The notes under the pieces: model-generated
The model's database searches: none
The model's input: the letters and a program-made list of their open reading frames with translations, nothing else
What the model was told of the DNA's origin: nothing
Shown here: piece after piece, positions 9,288 through 16,993 of the stretch
Layout: each line of letters begins with the position of its first letter
Numbering within the stretch: the stretch's first letter is position 1
Assembly: GCF_900113935.1 (NCBI RefSeq)
Contig: NZ_FORF01000012.1
Location: 79,474-143,473, forward strand
Length of the DNA: 64,000 nucleotides
From: Aquamicrobium aerolatum DSM 21857
GTDB lineage: Bacteria > Pseudomonadota > Alphaproteobacteria > Rhizobiales > Rhizobiaceae
Direction of reading: 5' to 3'
Translations under genes and position numbers: made by a program

Positions 9288-9670
9288 AGTGCCTCCCAGT
9301 TCATTCTGTCGGTCCCCGGTTTGCTCCGGGTAATTTTTGTTCCCGGCTCATCGTAGGCCTCTGCCGTCCCGCTCGCAAATCACTGCGAATTTTGAAAGTG
9401 ATTCAACATTTTCAGCAAGGATGCACAAGTGGGAGAAACAAGTTCTAGGCTATCAATCATAGCTGGAACTGCTGTCTGCACGGCTTCCAAGGCTGCATGG
9501 GCCCGCACCGTGTCAGTCAAGCTACATCTTTCGGACCAGCGTCTATGGAATCCAGGCCTGCCGCCTTGTGGCGTCTGAGTACCTTACCCACGCCGGATTG
9601 GCCGCAGACAGCTTCTCCTGGCTTGTTGTCCAGGAGCCGCCCTTCGTGGATGTGAACAGAGTTCTTCGTC
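9288..9670. other. 383-base intergenic region between the importer operon and pcs
   Basis: Upstream region of the importer operon and downstream region of pcs; no coding frame with a credible ribosome-binding site was seen. It contains a leader hairpin CCCGG/CCGGG (9316-9331), an inverted repeat AATCACT-N12-AGTGATT (9378-9403) and a hairpin CTCCTGG/CCAGGAG near 9617-9639 downstream of pcs that lacks a T-run. No confident promoter or riboswitch could be assigned by eye. Confidence 0.5.
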
Positions 9671-10453
9671 TTAGCCTTTTCTCAGGCCGAGACGTGGGAA
9701 GAGCTGCATGATGCCCCCGATGAAGAACAGGTAGATGCCCGTAACGCCAACGCCGATCTGTACGAGGCTCATCGCATTCATGTCCTGAAGCAACGCGACT
9801 GCACCCAACACGCACCAGGACAGGAAAACTGCCAGATTCAGTGTGCGAAGCCGTTTCACACGAACGGGGTGGAGGAAGTTCATCGGTACGAATGAAAGGA
9901 TCGCCGCGATGACGACCACCGCAAAAGATGCGTACTCTCCGGGTGCGATCACAAAGAGCGTAAAAACCAGCATGTTCCAGACGACAGGGAACCCCTTGAA
10001 GAAGTTTTCCTTCGTCTTCATCCCCGTATCGGCATAGTAGATCGCGCTCGAAACAACGATGATTGCGGCTGAAACGAACGAAAGTCCCTCACCCATGAAA
10101 CCGCTTTGATAAAGGGCGAATGCGGGTATCAGGACGTAGGTGACATAGTCGATGATATTATCGAGGAGCTCGCCCGACCAGGTCGGCAGGACTTCCTTGA
10201 CATCGAGCTTACGCGCGATTGGTCCGTCGATCCCGTCGACGAACAGCGCCAACCCTAGCCACAGAAACATCGCCGTCCACTGCTTCTCAGCTGCAGCGAC
10301 AAGCGACAGAAAAGCAAGAAACGAGCCGGACGCCGTCAGCAAGTGCACCGAGAAGGCGCGAGCCTGAGGCCAGGTCACCTTCTTCTTGGGCCGCGGTATG
10401 CGATCCGAAAGCTTTTTCTTCAATGGAGCGTTTTCGTTCACGGTCTCGTCCAT
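9671..10453 (-). CDS. pcs: phosphatidylcholine synthase
   Basis: Integral membrane CDP-alcohol phosphotransferase that condenses CDP-diacylglycerol with choline to give phosphatidylcholine, the one-step pathway of rhizobia and other host-associated alphaproteobacteria. The protein is 260 aa with about eight hydrophobic segments. The CDP-OH-P motif appears as DGIDGPIARK followed by GELLDNIIDYVTYV, supplying the catalytic aspartates. I chose the ATG at 10453 (MDETVNEN) with GGTGG upstream; a longer frame would need a TTG start. It is monocistronic and divergent from the UbiH-like gene. Confidence is high because motif, length and lineage all agree. Confidence 0.92.
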   Translation of the reverse strand: MDETVNENAPLKKKLSDRIPRPKKKVTWPQARAFSVHLLTASGSFLAFLSLVAAAEKQWTAMFLWLGLALFVDGIDGPIARKLDVKEVLPTWSGELLDNIIDYVTYVLIPAFALYQSGFMGEGLSFVSAAIIVVSSAIYYADTGMKTKENFFKGFPVVWNMLVFTLFVIAPGEYASFAVVVIAAILSFVPMNFLHPVRVKRLRTLNLAVFLSWCVLGAVALLQDMNAMSLVQIGVGVTGIYLFFIGGIMQLFPRLGLRKG

Positions 10454-10762
10454 CGCCCATCCACCACAGCTCTGCCGCTCCGTAATGACCAAAGATAGCT
10501 TCGCTGACCGATCTTTGTGTGCGGTCTATTTTTCGCGCGTTCCCTGCGGCCGCAGGAACAGACCCTACTCGCACGCTGGCGGACCGTACAAGCCATACTC
10601 GACATTCCGCGGCGTCGAAATTGGAATTTCCACGAAAGCTTTGCACAATTGCCGGAGCCTATCCTTCAGAAACTCCGACACAAGCCGCGCAATGATGGCA
10701 ATTCGACACGTTGATCTGACCGGCAGGTGGGCACTATATGCTCTCAAATGACTGGAGCAGAC
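10454..10762. other. 309-base divergent promoter region between pcs and the UbiH-like gene
   Basis: No supported gene. It holds a perfect 14-base palindrome CCTGCGGCCGCAGG (10543-10556), a short inverted repeat GAAATT-GG-AATTTC near 10618, and the promoter annotated at 10711-10739. The pcs promoter could not be pinned down by eye. Confidence 0.5.
10711..10739 (+). promoter_or_regulatory. predicted promoter of the UbiH-like gene
   Basis: TTGATC (10711-10716), a 17-base spacer and CTATAT (10734-10739) match the alphaproteobacterial housekeeping consensus CTTGAC-N17-CTATAT well. The predicted start of transcription is about 15-17 bases before the ATG at 10763, leaving room for the GGAG ribosome-binding site. 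Confidence 0.6.
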
Positions 10763-11944
10763 ATGATCATCGAGAGCGATATCGTCGTTGCCGGGACCGG
10801 TCCGGCTGGACTTCTTGCGGCGCTTGCAATTTCGCGGAACGGATTTCGCGTCGCGCTGGTGGGGCCTGATGTCAATCTGGGTGACGGCCGAACCACGGCG
10901 CTGATGAAACCACAGCTGGACTTTCTCGACAGCCTTGGGCTCCTCGAAGACATTCGCACGGATTCTGCTCCACTGAAGACGATGCGCATTGTGGACGGCA
11001 CCAGCCGCCTTTTGCGAAGCCCCACCGTGAACTTTCGCGCGACGGAAATCGGTCAAGACTATTTCGGCCTGAATATACCGAACCGGCACATGTTGCGTGT
11101 GCTTGCCCGAGCGCTCGAGGATTCGGAAATTGTCCGGGTAAATGGGCTTGTCAAAGAATGGTCTTCCGCACCCGAACATGTCGAAGCGGAGCTTCTGGAC
11201 GGAACAGTTGTGCGTGCCAGGCTGGCGGTAGCGGCCGACGGAAGAAACTCTCCGGCCCGCGATTCTGTCGGTATCAAGGTTAGATCGACGCCATCGCAAC
11301 AGTCTGCGCTGGTTCTGAACTTCCAGCATACGCGATCCCATCAAGACACATCGTGTGAATTCCACACGGAACATGGCCCGTTCACGCAGGTTCCGCTGCC
11401 GGGCCAGCGCTCCAGCCTGGTATGGGTCAACCGGCCGCACCGGGCGCAGGAGCTCGCGCGCCTCGACGAATCAGCTCTGTCACGCCTGATCGAAGACCGA
11501 ATGCAATCCATGCTTGGCCGCGTCACAGTCGAGTCGGGAAGCCAAGTATTTCCTCTATCTTCCGCGCTGCCGCAACGCTTCGCCAAGGATCGAGTGGCGC
11601 TGATCGGCGAGGCCGCGCATGTATTTCCGCCCATCGGCGCGCAAGGTCTCAATCTAGGGATCCGCGACATCGAGGGACTGATCGAGATCATCACGCGCCA
11701 TCCGGTGGATCCGGGCGCAGAAGATGTGCTGGCCGCTTACGATCGAGCACGCCGACCCGACATTGTAGCGCGATCTTCCGCGGTCAATTTGCTCAATCGG
11801 TCGCTGCTGTCAGACATGCTCCCCACGCAGATGGCGCGTGCGCTCGGCCTGTCAATGCTTGAGGCGACACCGCCGCTGCGTGCGCTATTCATGCGCGAAG
11901 GGCTGCGTACCGGAAGCGGCATCGGCAGCTTGTTCCGGAGCTGA
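10763..11944 (+). CDS. FAD-dependent UbiH/UbiF/COQ6-family hydroxylase
   Basis: Flavoprotein monooxygenase of 393 aa, probably hydroxylating a ring position of the ubiquinone precursor. The Rossmann dinucleotide motif is GTGPAG (residues 11-16). The DG motif reads AADGRNSPAR. The second FAD-binding motif is GEAAHVFPPIGAQGLNLGI, characteristic of UbiH-type enzymes. The start at 10763 (MIIESD) has GGAG five bases upstream; longer in-frame starts at 10748 and 10727 lack one. Family membership is secure, but which ring carbon it acts on (UbiH, UbiF, UbiL or UbiM role) cannot be decided from sequence alone. It does not sit with other ubi genes. Confidence 0.85.
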   Translation: MIIESDIVVAGTGPAGLLAALAISRNGFRVALVGPDVNLGDGRTTALMKPQLDFLDSLGLLEDIRTDSAPLKTMRIVDGTSRLLRSPTVNFRATEIGQDYFGLNIPNRHMLRVLARALEDSEIVRVNGLVKEWSSAPEHVEAELLDGTVVRARLAVAADGRNSPARDSVGIKVRSTPSQQSALVLNFQHTRSHQDTSCEFHTEHGPFTQVPLPGQRSSLVWVNRPHRAQELARLDESALSRLIEDRMQSMLGRVTVESGSQVFPLSSALPQRFAKDRVALIGEAAHVFPPIGAQGLNLGIRDIEGLIEIITRHPVDPGAEDVLAAYDRARRPDIVARSSAVNLLNRSLLSDMLPTQMARALGLSMLEATPPLRALFMREGLRTGSGIGSLFRS

Positions 11945-12040
11945 ATTTCGAGCCCCTTCTCTTTCATCGCAGCAACTAAACTACATAGTCTGTTGTCTTA
12001 TATGGCTTTTACGCGAACGCTTGGTGCTTCTAGAATTGTT

Positions 12041-13003
12041 TTATCGAAACAAGTCGCGCGGCAAAGCGCCCGAAGTGATGAGATAAAGCAATGCGGTTAG
12101 CGTGAACACGGAAAGCGCCGTGGTGATCACGACGCTGGCCGACGCGCGCTCCACCCAGACGTCATATTGCTGTGCAAGCACGTAGACATTAGCGGCGGCT
12201 GGCAAGGCGGCGAGCATCACCGCAGAGTAAAGCCATACATCCGGAAAGTCGCCAATAAGGCTGAGAACAACGTAGCAGAGAGCCGGATGAACGATCAGTT
12301 TCAGCCCGGCGATTACTCCAAGCTCCGCGGGAACGCGTTTGAGCGGACGCAGTGCCAGCGTCACACCCATCGCAAAAAGTGCGCAGGGCGCTGCTGCCTG
12401 GGCCAGAAGCTCCAGCAAGCGATCAAGCGCCTGCGGCGGCTCGAACCGCATCACCGCCGCCAAGATGCCCAGCATCGTGGACAGGATGAGAGGATGAAGA
12501 ACGATGCGCCGAACGGCGCGGAACGCGACAACCCCGATTGGTTCTTCGGCTCGACCTGAAAACGCCATCATGAGCGGCGTGACGGCAAAGTGAAACACGT
12601 TCTCTGCGCACACAATCAGCGCAACCGGCACCGCCGCCGATGGCCCGAAAACCAGTATGGCCAAAGCGGGCCCCATATAGCCGATATTGCCATATGCGGC
12701 AGACAGCCCCTTGATGGTGCTTTCGGCCAGATTGCTGCTTGTGAAGATCAGGGAGCCGAAGCACATCAGGCCGAAGATCACGAATGTCGAAAATACGGAG
12801 CCAATCACGAATGTCCATTCGGACAACTGGTCGACCGGCGTACGCGATACGAGTTGAAAAAACAGGGCCGGCAGCGCTGCATAGATGATGAACGTATTCA
12901 TCCACCCCAGCGCCTCGAGCGGTTGGCGGGTCTGGCGTGCAAAGAACGCGCCGAGAAGGATCAACCCGAAGAAGGGCAGCACCAGCCCGAGCACGTCAGC
13001 CAT
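12041..13003 (-). CDS. AEC-family transporter (auxin efflux carrier / malonate permease type)
   Basis: Inner-membrane carrier of 320 aa with about ten hydrophobic helices in two repeats of five, interrupted by polar loops near residues 150 and 220. The start MADVLGLVLPFFGLILLGAFF and the segment AAYGNIGYMGPALAILVFG are typical of the AEC family. Known members export auxin-like or dicarboxylate anions; the substrate here is unknown. The ribosome-binding site GGGAGGATAT precedes ATG at 13003. It is convergent with the UbiH-like gene (96-base gap) and divergent from hspQ. Confidence 0.88.
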   Translation of the reverse strand: MADVLGLVLPFFGLILLGAFFARQTRQPLEALGWMNTFIIYAALPALFFQLVSRTPVDQLSEWTFVIGSVFSTFVIFGLMCFGSLIFTSSNLAESTIKGLSAAYGNIGYMGPALAILVFGPSAAVPVALIVCAENVFHFAVTPLMMAFSGRAEEPIGVVAFRAVRRIVLHPLILSTMLGILAAVMRFEPPQALDRLLELLAQAAAPCALFAMGVTLALRPLKRVPAELGVIAGLKLIVHPALCYVVLSLIGDFPDVWLYSAVMLAALPAAANVYVLAQQYDVWVERASASVVITTALSVFTLTALLYLITSGALPRDLFR

Positions 13004-13136
13004 ATATCCTCCCGCGCGGTTCTTCCGCGCCGCGTCGAGCCAAACTATTGGCTGACAGACTGCATCAAACCATCAGCTTCCAAACTGCTGGAATTGTGCG
13101 ATGCTATACACATCAGCGCACGTCAAGGTACAGGCT

Positions 13137-13469
13137 ATGGGTGAAGTCAAAGTTGCCAGGTTCAGGATCGGCCAGGTCGTCCGGCATCGGTTGTTCCCTT
13201 TTCGGGGGGTGATCTTCGATGTTGACCCGGAGTTTGCGAACACGGAAGACTGGTACAATGCCATCCCGGCGGAAGTCCGGCCTGCTCGCGACCAGCCATA
13301 TTATCACCTCCTGGCCGAAAACCAGGAAACTGAATATGTGGCATATGTGTCCGAACAGAACCTGCTCGACGACAGTTCAGGAGAGCCGGTGCGTCATCCC
13401 CAGCTGGCTGAATTCTTCGACAAGACCAGCGATGGGCATTACGCTCCGAAGGGCCGGCCTGCGCACTAA
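13137..13469 (+). CDS. hspQ: heat shock protein HspQ
   Basis: Small cytoplasmic protein (110 aa) of the HspQ/YccV family, described in enterobacteria as a hemimethylated-DNA-binding protein and a specificity factor for Lon. Conserved blocks are ARFRIGQVVRHRLFPFRGVI, PEFANTEDWY, RDQPYYHLLAENQETEYVAYVSEQNL and HPQLAEFF. I start at 13137 (MGEVKV), where AAGG lies upstream; a longer frame from 13101 has poor support. The gene is monocistronic and ends at a strong bidirectional terminator. No sigma-32 consensus is obvious upstream. Confidence 0.92.
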   Translation: MGEVKVARFRIGQVVRHRLFPFRGVIFDVDPEFANTEDWYNAIPAEVRPARDQPYYHLLAENQETEYVAYVSEQNLLDDSSGEPVRHPQLAEFFDKTSDGHYAPKGRPAH

Positions 13470-13506
13470 AACGCGTCGCGATCTTTTAGCTATGACTTGA
13501 GGTCAT

Positions 13507-13537
13507 AAAAAAACGGGCCATTGAGGCCCGTTTTTTT
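13507..13537. terminator. bidirectional terminator between hspQ and the IalB gene
   Basis: AAAAAAACGGGCC-ATTGA-GGCCCGTTTTTTT: a 6-base GC stem flanked by seven A and seven T, so it ends transcription on both strands for the two convergent genes. Confidence 0.95.
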
Positions 13538-13554
13538 GTTTGCTCAAGCGAGGA

Positions 13555-14187
13555 TCAATTGCCCTGCTTGGCGCGCTCTTGCTCTTCCTTGAGCTTCTGC
13601 GCGAAATCATCGGTGTTGCGATCGACGAATTCCTGAAGGCGACGCTGGCGATCTTCGATGTCGGACTGCTGGAGCGGCTCACCATCAAAAGCAGTCGTGA
13701 AGCCGGCAAGCGTCACCTTGATCGGGTTGGCCTGGTTCTGGAAGTTGACCGAAGTCAGCGTCAGTTCCGATCCACGCTTGAACGAGGCGATCAGATTGTC
13801 CGTCAGCTGGCCTTCAGCGATGCAGCGGTCAGGAAGGCAGATCATGTAGTCGATCTTCTGCGTCTGTCCGCCATCGATCTGCATGCCGATACCGGGAGGA
13901 ACAAGACGACCGGTCGGAACCGTGATCTGGAAAATGCGGCGGTTGGTCTTGCCCTTGACCTCGATCATGCTGATGCCGGTCAGGAAATGTCCCGAATCTG
14001 CGAACAGGATATTCTGCACGTTGCAGATGTCGATGTCTTCCTGCTTGCTGCAGACCTTGTACCAGCCCTCAGGCATGTTCTGCTGCTGCTGTTGAGCATG
14101 GGACGGCGCAACTGCGCTCATCGCAATGCCGAACACGCCGGCGGCCAGAAGGGAAAGTCGGGTCGCATTGGTCTTGCGGCGATTCAT
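13555..14187 (-). CDS. invasion-associated locus B (IalB) family protein
   Basis: Exported protein of 210 aa: signal peptide of ~31 residues ending APSHAQ, then an IalB domain (about residues 38-170) with WYKVCSKQEDIDICNVQN, three conserved cysteines in the CNV and CLPDRC region, and a charged helical tail (DRQRRLQEFVDRNTDDFAQKLKEEQER). IalB was named in Bartonella for erythrocyte invasion, but homologues are general envelope proteins in many free-living rhizobia, so no pathogenic role should be read from it. The ribosome-binding site GAGG is about 10 bases before ATG. It is convergent with hspQ and divergent from the peptide-binding protein gene. Confidence 0.88.
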   Translation of the reverse strand: MNRRKTNATRLSLLAAGVFGIAMSAVAPSHAQQQQQNMPEGWYKVCSKQEDIDICNVQNILFADSGHFLTGISMIEVKGKTNRRIFQITVPTGRLVPPGIGMQIDGGQTQKIDYMICLPDRCIAEGQLTDNLIASFKRGSELTLTSVNFQNQANPIKVTLAGFTTAFDGEPLQQSDIEDRQRRLQEFVDRNTDDFAQKLKEEQERAKQGN

Positions 14188-14415
14188 TGGGTCCGTTTCC
14201 TCTTAGAACGTGGGCTGCGGCACTGCCTGCAATCGGCCCGCTAGTGCTGGTGAATTGCGGCGACAGCATGACTCCAAGCGCCTGTTACACCGTGGCTGCT
14301 GGCAAATCCAGACCCGCTCTTCAATTTACTGGGATCGTCCAAGGGATTCCGGCACAGAAAGCAAACTGCTAGGGTGCGCCGAATCGCCCTTCCCGAGACA
14401 TCGCGCCGGAGTTTC

Positions 14416-16230
14416 ATGATGCGACTGTCGTTGCTTGCCGTTCTTGCTGCCATGTTTGCGGTACCAGCGGGCCCCATTGCCGCCCAGAACGGACCCTCGC
14501 ATGCCATTGCCATGCACGGAGAGGCGGCCCTGCCCGCCGACTTCGCGCATCTCCCCTACGCCAACCCCAACGCGCCGAAGGGCGGACGGATTGATTATGC
14601 GTGGCAGGGCTCGTTCGACAGTCTCAACCCGTTCATCGTTCAAGGCGATGGCGCCCGCGGGCTGTTCGACCAGTATTTTGGCAACAACGTCTTCGAAACG
14701 CTGCTCATGCGGTCGCGCGATGAAGCATTCACGCTCTATCCGCTGATTGCCGATAGTGTCGAGACCGATGACGAGCGCAGCTTTATCGCGTTCACCATCA
14801 ATCCCCTCGCCCGCTTTTCCGACGGCCAGCCGATCACGCCTGAAGACGTCGTGTTCTCGATGGAATTGCTGCTGGAGAAAGGGCGCCCAAACTACCAGAA
14901 CTGGATCAAGGCGGTTGAAAAAACCGAGATCGTCGGTCAAAACGGTATCCGCTTCACCATGAAGCCCGACGCCGGGCGCGAGTTGCCGTTGCTGTTGTCG
15001 CAACTGCCGATCCTGCCCAAACATGCGATCGACGCGGAAAATTTCCACCGCTCGTCGCTCAAGCCCATGATCGGCTCTGGTCCTTACGTGATCGAGAGCG
15101 TGCGCCCTGGCGAAGTGGTCGTCCTGAAGCGCAACCCGGATTATTGGGCGAAAGATATCCCAACCAAACGCGGTTTCGACAATTATGACGAAATCCGCAT
15201 CAATTACATGCGCGACGACAACACGATCTTTGAATCGTTCAAGCGAGGCCTGACCTCGCTCCACGCAGAGACGGACACGGGCCGCTGGGCAACCGGCTAC
15301 GATTTTCCCGCCTTCCGCGACGGACGTGTCCTACGTGAAGAATTTGAAACGCGACTGCCGTCGGGAATGTATGGCTATGTCATGAACACGCGTCGCGAAA
15401 TGTTCGCGGACAGGACAGTACGGCAATCCTTGGCGGGGCTTCTGGATTTTGAGTGGGCTAACCGCAATCTCTACAATGACGCCTATAAACGAATCCGCAG
15501 CTATTATGACGGGTCCGATTTGTCGTCGTTCGGCTTTCCTGCAAGCGACGCCGAACGAGAACTGCTGGCGCCCTTTCCTGACGCCGTCCTTCCCGAGATT
15601 ATGAACGGGACATATCAACTGCCGGTTTCTGACGGCTCCGGCCGCGATCGGGAGTTTTTGCGTCTTGGCCTGGAGGGACTTCAGTCGGCAGGTTACCGGA
15701 TGGAAGACGGCAAGCTCGTCGACAAGAATGGCAAGCAGCTGAGCTTCGAAATCTTGCTCAATGGACCGGCCGGCCAGTCGCTGGCGATGTCGTGGACCCG
15801 TACCCTGAGCCGCCTGGGCATTGTCGCCAATATGCGTATCGTTGACTCGGCCCAATATTTTCAGCGCCAGCGCACCTACGATTTTGACGTCATGTTGATG
15901 AACTATACGTCGTCGCTGTCACCGGGTGCCGAACAACTGGCGCGCTGGGGGTCGGCTACACGCGATCTCGACGGAACCTATAACTTTGCAGGCGTAGCGG
16001 ACCCTGCGGTGGATGCGCTGATCGACAGGCTTCTCAATGCGCGAAGCCAGGATGAGTTCGTCACTGCCGTTCGCGCTTATGATCGCGTGCTCATGAGCGG
16101 TGCTTACGTGGTGCCGCTATACAATCCGCTGACAAATAGTTGGATTGCGCACTGGAAACAGTACAAACGCCCCGATGTGACTCCTATTTATGGACCTCAG
16201 TTCCAGACCTGGTGGTACGAGGCCGACTGA
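14416..16230 (+). CDS. extracellular solute-binding protein family 5, YejA-like
   Basis: Periplasmic peptide-binding protein (604 aa) of the DppA/OppA superfamily, closest in layout to YejA-type proteins (HGEAALPADFAHLPYANPNAPKGGRI). The signal peptide is MMRLSLLAVLAAMFAVPAGPIAA. Later blocks FSDGQPITPEDVVFSMELLL and GSGPYVIESVRPG are SBP_bac_5 hallmarks. Starts at 14416 or 14419 share the GGAG at 14408-14411; a GTG at 14374 would add 14 residues before the signal peptide and is less likely. No permease or ATPase genes follow, unlike the usual yejABEF set, so its partners must lie elsewhere. The next gene, a DsbA-like protein, is 20 bases downstream. Confidence 0.9.
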   Translation: MMRLSLLAVLAAMFAVPAGPIAAQNGPSHAIAMHGEAALPADFAHLPYANPNAPKGGRIDYAWQGSFDSLNPFIVQGDGARGLFDQYFGNNVFETLLMRSRDEAFTLYPLIADSVETDDERSFIAFTINPLARFSDGQPITPEDVVFSMELLLEKGRPNYQNWIKAVEKTEIVGQNGIRFTMKPDAGRELPLLLSQLPILPKHAIDAENFHRSSLKPMIGSGPYVIESVRPGEVVVLKRNPDYWAKDIPTKRGFDNYDEIRINYMRDDNTIFESFKRGLTSLHAETDTGRWATGYDFPAFRDGRVLREEFETRLPSGMYGYVMNTRREMFADRTVRQSLAGLLDFEWANRNLYNDAYKRIRSYYDGSDLSSFGFPASDAERELLAPFPDAVLPEIMNGTYQLPVSDGSGRDREFLRLGLEGLQSAGYRMEDGKLVDKNGKQLSFEILLNGPAGQSLAMSWTRTLSRLGIVANMRIVDSAQYFQRQRTYDFDVMLMNYTSSLSPGAEQLARWGSATRDLDGTYNFAGVADPAVDALIDRLLNARSQDEFVTAVRAYDRVLMSGAYVVPLYNPLTNSWIAHWKQYKRPDVTPIYGPQFQTWWYEAD

Positions 16231-16250
16231 GCCTCTGCAGGAGAAAAATT

Positions 16251-16943
16251 ATGAGCGAGCGCACCAGCATAACCATAGACGTGATCTCGGATGTCGCATG
16301 TCCATGGTGCTTTCTCGGCATGAAACGTCTTGAACACGCCGTTGAACTGGCGTCCGACGTTGACGTGCAAATTCGTTGGCGGCCGTACCAGCTTGACCCG
16401 TCGATCCCCAAGGAAGGATTGCCACGCCGCAAATACATGCTGGACAAGTTCGGCGACGAATCCAGGCTGACGGCAGCGCACGAACGGCTGACGATGCTGG
16501 GCGAGGTTGAGGGCATCCGCTTCAATTTCGATGCCATGCAGGTTTCCGCCAACACTTTGGACGCGCATCGCCTCATTCGCTGGGGCGGGTCGCCAAAATC
16601 ACCGCCCGGCGCACAGGCGCAGGTCGTCAAGCGCCTGTTCGAGATGAATTTCGAAGAGGCACGAGATATCGGAGCGCGCGATGTGCTGACGGAGGCTGCC
16701 GCCGACGCTGGCATGGACGCCAATCTCGTGGAGGCCCTGCTGTCGTCTCACGCCGACGTTGAGTCGCTTCAAAACGAGATTGCCGCTGCAAGCCAGATGG
16801 GCGTGACTGGCGTTCCATGTTTCCTGCTCGAAGGGAAATACGCCGTCATGGGCGCCCAGGAAGCAGAAGTCCTCGCCGACGCCATCAAGCAAGTGGCAGC
16901 AGCCAAGGAACGCGGCGAACTCGATCAGCCACAAGCGAATTAG
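16251..16943 (+). CDS. DsbA-family oxidoreductase (FrnE-like)
   Basis: Thioredoxin-fold protein of 230 aa with CPWC at residues 17-20 directly after the first beta strand, a helical insertion and the cis-proline region TGVPCFLL near residue 190. It has no signal peptide, so it probably acts in the cytoplasm like FrnE (2-hydroxychromene-2-carboxylate isomerase/DsbA-like family) rather than as a periplasmic disulfide oxidase. The start at 16251 has GGAG eight bases upstream. It follows the peptide-binding protein by 20 bases and may be co-transcribed. The true substrate is unknown. Confidence 0.88.
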   Translation: MSERTSITIDVISDVACPWCFLGMKRLEHAVELASDVDVQIRWRPYQLDPSIPKEGLPRRKYMLDKFGDESRLTAAHERLTMLGEVEGIRFNFDAMQVSANTLDAHRLIRWGGSPKSPPGAQAQVVKRLFEMNFEEARDIGARDVLTEAAADAGMDANLVEALLSSHADVESLQNEIAAASQMGVTGVPCFLLEGKYAVMGAQEAEVLADAIKQVAAAKERGELDQPQAN

Positions 16944-16962
16944 GCAAACTCGTTACGAAAGA

Positions 16963-16986
16963 CCCGAAGTCTGTTAAGGCTTCGGG
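16963..16986. terminator. hairpin between the DsbA-like gene and mfd
   Basis: CCCGAAG (16963-16969) and CTTCGGG (16980-16986) with a 10-base loop, placed between two convergent genes. On the minus strand it is followed by TCTTTC, so it may end mfd transcription; the T-run is weak. Confidence 0.5.
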
Positions 16987-16993
16987 CCATTCT

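Noticed and set aside
9543..9815. 90-codon frame overlapping the 3' end of pcs
   Set aside because: Overlaps pcs in another frame, lacks a ribosome-binding site and is not protein-like.
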